The notes below the pieces were generated by a model. That model had not been told where the DNA came from. It did not search any database and saw nothing but the letters and a program-made list of their open reading frames with translations. The position numbers and the translations under genes were made by a program. 64,000 bases of DNA from Actinomadura litoris (GTDB taxonomy: Bacteria > Actinomycetota > Actinomycetes > Streptosporangiales > Streptosporangiaceae), in the NCBI RefSeq assembly GCF_009733595.1, contig NZ_WOFH01000011.1:124001-188000 (forward strand), in the 5' to 3' direction. Positions 60,175 through 64,000 of this stretch are shown piece by piece. Position 1 is the first letter of the stretch. The number at the start of each line of letters is the position of its first letter.

Positions 60175-61719
60175 ATGGACCGTCGAAGCGTGCTGCGCGG
60201 TGGACTGATCACAACCGGCGGGACGGCCCTCGCCCTGGTGGCCGGCGGGCAGGCGTCCGCGCTGGCCCGCGCCGGTGCGCCCGGCCTGGTCCGGGGCGGT
60301 CGCCCGCGCCTGACCCACGGCGTGCAGAGCGGTGACGTGACCGCCCGCGAGGCGGTCGTCTGGGCGCGCGCGGACCGTCCGTCCCGCATGCTGGTCGAGC
60401 TGAGCCGCCGCCCCGACTTCCGCGGGGCGCACACCATCAAGGGCCCGGTCCTGTCCCCCGACACCGACCTCACGGGCAAGGCGTTCCTGCGGGGGCTGCC
60501 CTCCGGCGAGGAGGTGCACTACCGCGTGCGGCTCGCCGACCTGGACCGGCACCTCACGTCCGCGCCGGTCAGCGGCCGGTTCCGCACCGCGCCGCGCCGC
60601 GCGCGGGACATCCGCTTCGTCTGGTCCGGCGACCTCGCCGGTCAGGGCTGGGGGATCAACCCCGAATTCGGCGGCTACCGCATCTTCAAGGCGATGGACG
60701 CGCTGGACCCCGACTTCTTCCTGTGCAGCGGCGACCTCGTCTACTCCGACGGCCCGCTCACCGAGACGGTGAAGCTGCCGGACGGCGGCACCTGGCGCAA
60801 CATCGTCACCCCCGAGAAGACCAAGGTCGCCGAGACCCTGGCCGAATACCGGGGGCAGTTCCGCTACAACCTCCAGGACGCGAACTTCCAGGCGTTCAAC
60901 TCGCGCGTCCCGATGCTCTACCAGTGGGACGACCACGAGACCCTCAACAACTGGTACCCCGGCGAGATCCTCGACCTTCCCCAATACACGGAGAAGCGCG
61001 TGGACGTCCTCGCGGCCCGCGCCCGCCGCGCCATGTTCGAGTACACCCCGGTCAAGACGGCCCGCTCCGGCCGCCTCTACCGCAAACTGTCCTACGGGCC
61101 CTTGCTGGACGTCTTCGTCCTCGACATGCGCACCTACAAGTCCCCGAACGACGCGAACAACTCCCCCACGCAGAGGGACGGGCTCCTCGGGGCCGAGCAG
61201 GCCGCCTGGCTCAAGCGGGAGCTGCGCCATTCCAAGGCCACCTGGAAGGTCATCGCGAACGACCTTCCGCTGGGGCTGGTCGTCCCGGACGGAACCGCGC
61301 AGGAATCCGCGTCCCAGGGCGACAACGGCGCCCCGCTGGGGCGCGAGCGCGAGATCGCCGACCTGCTCTCCTACGCGAAGAAGCACCGCGTCCGCAACAT
61401 GGTCTGGCTGACCGCCGACGTCCACTACACGGCGGCCCATTACTACGACCCGTCCAAGGCTGCCTTCTCGGACTTCGACCCCTTCTGGGAATTCGTCTCC
61501 GGCCCTCTGAACGCGGGCGCATTCGGACCTAACGCCTTGGATGGCACATTCGGTGCGGAGGTGAAGTTCGTCCAGGCTCCGCCTCACGCCAACACTTCTC
61601 CGGCCGAAGGCTCCCAGTTCTTCGGCGAAGTTGACATCGACGCGCATTCGCGGGCCCTGACCGTCCGTCTGCGCGACCTGAACGGCAAGACCCTTTTCAC
61701 GAAGACCCTGAACCCGTAG
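60175..61719 (+). CDS. PhoD-like alkaline phosphatase, Tat-exported
   Basis: Secreted phosphodiesterase/alkaline phosphatase of the PhoD family (metallophos fold with an N-terminal beta domain), for phosphate scavenging. ATG 60175 has GGAG six bases upstream and gives 514 residues beginning with a twin-arginine signal M-D-R-R-S-V-L-R-G-G and a hydrophobic stretch ending near ASALA. Motifs: HGVQSGDVTAREAVVWARAD, CSGDLVYSDG, QWDDHETLNNWY, VLDMRTYKSP, WLTADVHYTAAHYYD. It is a single gene followed by a strong terminator. Confidence 0.93.
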   Translation: MDRRSVLRGGLITTGGTALALVAGGQASALARAGAPGLVRGGRPRLTHGVQSGDVTAREAVVWARADRPSRMLVELSRRPDFRGAHTIKGPVLSPDTDLTGKAFLRGLPSGEEVHYRVRLADLDRHLTSAPVSGRFRTAPRRARDIRFVWSGDLAGQGWGINPEFGGYRIFKAMDALDPDFFLCSGDLVYSDGPLTETVKLPDGGTWRNIVTPEKTKVAETLAEYRGQFRYNLQDANFQAFNSRVPMLYQWDDHETLNNWYPGEILDLPQYTEKRVDVLAARARRAMFEYTPVKTARSGRLYRKLSYGPLLDVFVLDMRTYKSPNDANNSPTQRDGLLGAEQAAWLKRELRHSKATWKVIANDLPLGLVVPDGTAQESASQGDNGAPLGREREIADLLSYAKKHRVRNMVWLTADVHYTAAHYYDPSKAAFSDFDPFWEFVSGPLNAGAFGPNALDGTFGAEVKFVQAPPHANTSPAEGSQFFGEVDIDAHSRALTVRLRDLNGKTLFTKTLNP

Positions 61720-61732
61720 TCGCTCTGCGCCC

Positions 61733-61764
61733 GTCCGCCCCGGAGGTTCTCCTCCGGGGCGGAC
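61733..61764 (+). terminator. intrinsic terminator of phoD-like gene
   Basis: Perfect 14-bp stem GTCCGCCCCGGAGG / CCTCCGGGGCGGAC with loop TTCT, followed by TTCATTTT. Starts 13 bases after the stop codon. Confidence 0.9.
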
Positions 61765-62250
61765 TTCATTTTGTAGGGCGAGGGGGGGCGGCCGGGCGCG
61801 CCAGAACTCGACGTCTCCGCCCGCCCGTTCTCGATCAGGTCATCCGCCGGTCGGCGTCTCAGCGCGCACACCTGTTTCAGGGGCGACTGCCCCACTAACT
61901 CGTCCACCCCCCGCGAACGAGTGCGCCACCTCGGCCGGGCTACGGATCCCCCGCCGCCCCGGGTTTTCCACAGAATGACGTTCTACTTCTGCCGGGCGGG
62001 CGTGGGTCCGAGCATGGGGTTGTCGGGCTCGGACGTGCGAGGACGGGCCCGGCGGCGAGGGTGACCGCACGGTCATCGGGCCGAGGTTCAGGGGGCGGTA
62101 AACGTGGGCCAGGGCAGGTCAAGTCTGCGTCAGGCGACAGCCTTGCAATCGCGATGCGTGTTCGGATCGACGCGCCAGGTCACCATGCTCGGTGTGGCGA
62201 GGTTCCGCTCGCCCTCAGGCGGCACCGCGCGAAACCGACCTGGAGGCCGC
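61765..62250. other. intergenic region upstream of the glycosyltransferase
   Basis: 486 bases. Short open frames on the minus strand lack ribosome sites and family features. TTGCAA at 62142 might be a -35 box for the glycosyltransferase. No repeat of the 28/30/59-kb family was found here. Confidence 0.4.
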
Positions 62251-64000
62251 ATGTCCCCAAAGCTCAGTGTCGTCGTCCCGTTCCACAACACCGAGGAGTA
62301 CCTCCGGGAGTGCCTGGAGTCGCTGGCCGGGCAGAGCTACCGCGACCTGGAAGTGATCATGGTGGACGACGGGTCCACCGACAACGGCGCGGTGATCGCC
62401 AAGGACGTGTGCGGCCGCGATCCCCGGTTCCGGCTGCTGGTGCGGGAGAACGAGGGCCCTGGGCCCGCGCGCAACGCGGGGGTGGAGGCGGCGACCGGCA
62501 AGTACCTGGCCTTCGCCGACGCCGACGACATCGTCCACCGCGACGCCTACGCGCGGCTGGTCGGGTCGTTGGAGAGGACGGGCTCGGACTTCGCGTGCGG
62601 GAACGTCGAGCGGTGCGACGGAGACCGGAGCTGGCAGTCGGTCCTGCACGACGGGCTGTTCTCGGAGTCCCGGTCGCGGACGCACGTCTCGTCCCACCCG
62701 CTGCTGATGCGCGACCGGACATCGTGGAACAAGGTCTACCGGCGCGCGTTCTGGGAGAACGCCGAGCTGAGGTTTCCCCCCGGCTTCTACGAGGACCCGC
62801 CGGTCATGGCGCGGGCGCACGCGCTGGCCTCCTCGGTGGACGTCCTGAAGGACACGGTCTACTACTGGCGCAAGCGTCCGGGGTCCATCACCGAGGACCG
62901 CCACGGCTGGGACAACATCTCCCAGCGGATGCGATCGGTGAGCCTCCTGCGGGCCGGGCTCGCCGACTACGCGCCGCACCTGCTGGGCGCCTTCGACGAG
63001 CACGCGCTGGTGGGCATCGACCTGCGCGTGCTCCTCGACGCGCTGCCCCGGACCGACGACGACCACCTCGACGAACTCGTCGGCATCGGCGCCGCGCTGG
63101 CCGAGAAGATCAGCTCCCGCGTGCTGAAGCGGTTCCCCGCGATCCTGCGGCTGCAACTGCACCTGCTGTGCCGGCGGATGGTCCCCGAGCTGCTGGAGGT
63201 GCTGCAGTTCGTCCAGCTCGGGTCGCCCGCGCAGGCGCCGAGGGTCCGGCGCGGGCTGCGGCCGCGCTGGTTCGCCGAGTACCCGTTCTTCGAGGACGCC
63301 GAGCGCGCCGTCCCGTCCCACGTCTACGACGTGACCGACGAGCTCACCCCGGCCGCGGCCATCGACCGGGTCCTCTGGGTGGACGGGCGGCTCCGCATCG
63401 AGGGCCACGCCTACATCAGGCACCTCGACTCCTCCACCGAGGACGGCTCCCGCATCCGGCTCTGGCTGCTCGCCTCGAACCGCCGGGGCCTCATGCGCGT
63501 GCCGGTGCAGCGGATCCGCCGCCCCGACGTGACCGCGCGCTCCAAGCAGCCCGTGGTCTCCTACGACTGGTCCGGCTTCGTCGCGGAGATCGACCCGTCC
63601 AACCTCAAGATCTTCGGACGCTGGCGCGACGTCGACTGGATCCCCTGCGTGGAGATCATCAACCGGGGGCTGTGGCGGCGCCGCACGTTCGGCAACCCGG
63701 CCCTCACCAGCCGCCAGTGGCCGCAGGAGCGCGAGTGCGCGCCCGGCGTCCTGGTCCAGGGGGTGGCGGGCAGGCGGCGGTTCGTCCTCCAGGTGCGGCG
63801 GACCACGGCGCAGATCGTCGGCTGCCACCTGGAGGGCAACGAGCTCTGGCTGGACGGCTGGAGCCGCGCCCCCCTCGGCGACGAGCCGCAGATCACCGCC
63901 ACCCCGAGGGCGGGCCGCGCGACCGTGGTGGGCCCGATCGACGGGCCCGGCGTCCTTCCCGCTCCCGTGCCGAACGCGGCCACGTCCGACGGCACACCCG
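62251..64000 (+). CDS. GT2 glycosyltransferase, probably N-terminal half of a TagF-type bifunctional polymerase (3' end missing)
   Basis: ATG 62251 has GGAGG four bases upstream; the frame is open for 583 codons to the window edge. Residues 1-210 are a GT-A fold: SVVVPFHNTEEYLRECLESLAGQSYRDLEVIMVDDGSTD (UDP-sugar binding), the D-x-D-equivalent FADADD near residue 90, and FYEDPPVMARA. After a helical region, a beta-rich stretch (WVDGRLRIEGHAYIRHLD, RIRLWLLASNRR) follows. That plan matches actinomycete proteins in which a GT2 domain is fused to a CDP-glycerol glycerophosphotransferase, used to build teichoic-acid-like wall polymers. The second domain would lie outside the window. Confidence 0.87.
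   Translation, partial: MSPKLSVVVPFHNTEEYLRECLESLAGQSYRDLEVIMVDDGSTDNGAVIAKDVCGRDPRFRLLVRENEGPGPARNAGVEAATGKYLAFADADDIVHRDAYARLVGSLERTGSDFACGNVERCDGDRSWQSVLHDGLFSESRSRTHVSSHPLLMRDRTSWNKVYRRAFWENAELRFPPGFYEDPPVMARAHALASSVDVLKDTVYYWRKRPGSITEDRHGWDNISQRMRSVSLLRAGLADYAPHLLGAFDEHALVGIDLRVLLDALPRTDDDHLDELVGIGAALAEKISSRVLKRFPAILRLQLHLLCRRMVPELLEVLQFVQLGSPAQAPRVRRGLRPRWFAEYPFFEDAERAVPSHVYDVTDELTPAAAIDRVLWVDGRLRIEGHAYIRHLDSSTEDGSRIRLWLLASNRRGLMRVPVQRIRRPDVTARSKQPVVSYDWSGFVAEIDPSNLKIFGRWRDVDWIPCVEIINRGLWRRRTFGNPALTSRQWPQERECAPGVLVQGVAGRRRFVLQVRRTTAQIVGCHLEGNELWLDGWSRAPLGDEPQITATPRAGRATVVGPIDGPGVLPAPVPNAATSDGTP

Noticed and set aside
61765..62250. Small minus-strand genes between phoD and the glycosyltransferase
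   Set aside because: Frames have no ribosome sites, are Pro/Arg/Ser rich, and mirror GC bias.

Overview
The window looks like chromosomal DNA from a very GC-rich actinomycete, most likely Streptosporangiales such as an Actinomadura or Thermomonospora relative. That placement is an inference from codon use and gene order. The order sucC-sucD / DUF6350 (PerM-like) / purN-purH / folD / DUF3017 / icd-mdh is a typical actinobacterial core neighbourhood. I see no rRNA or tRNA gene, no CRISPR array, no transposase and no phage genes. Almost all of the long open frames antiparallel to the genes below are GC-bias shadows.

Layout. 1-1856: the 5' part of a secreted S15 X-Pro dipeptidyl-peptidase. 1945-8944: a nucleoside uptake and salvage operon on the minus strand (Bmp-type binding lipoprotein, ABC ATPase, two permeases, cytidine deaminase, thymidine phosphorylase), with a very stable stem-loop after the binding-protein gene. 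9143-12056: an M20 amidohydrolase translationally linked to a YbdK-type carboxylate-amine ligase. 12456-19010: a D,D-carboxypeptidase, a YihY membrane protein, a 2H phosphoesterase, trpS, and galE-galK. 19074-23539: a divergent HSP90 coupled by a 4-base overlap to a 899-residue TPR protein. 23911-37467: central metabolism (mdh, icd, folD, purH, purN, sucD, sucC) with DUF3017 and PerM-like membrane proteins. Between DUF3017 and purH this block carries an FHA/HTH regulator, a GNAT acetyltransferase, a small membrane protein, a G18-C16-G17 hairpin, 100-bp tandem repeats, and a ~100-bp inverted repeat bracketing folD.

37922-49819: a GH15-like glycosidase, a TSUP exporter, a Ser/Thr kinase with a C-terminal beta-propeller-like region, a MaoC dehydratase, an MFS exporter with a divergent double-HTH AsnC-type regulator, the PcrA/UvrD helicase, and dhaK-dhaL-dhaM. 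49941-57594: a PIG-L deacetylase, a class A beta-lactamase-like hydrolase, a flavin monooxygenase, a septum-formation-domain membrane protein, and an envelope-stress set in which a PspC-domain histidine kinase and its NarL-type regulator face a PspC/LiaF-like protein. 57687-61719: a cysteine-containing leader peptide and stem-loop ahead of a DAACS-family symporter, a cysteine-dioxygenase-like cupin, and a Tat-exported PhoD phosphatase. 62251-64000: the 5' part of a GT2 glycosyltransferase that resembles the N-terminal half of teichoic-acid-type bifunctional polymerases.

How the parts work together. The nucleoside operon imports nucleosides, deaminates cytidine and cleaves thymidine/uridine. 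galE-galK forms part of a Leloir pathway. purN-purH-folD share one-carbon/folate chemistry, and sucCD-icd-mdh are TCA enzymes. The most unusual parts are the HSP90-TPR pair, the leader-peptide/symporter/cupin group (a possible cysteine-responsive locus), and the dispersed intergenic repeat family centred on a CTCGCCTGRCGGCTCGC core.
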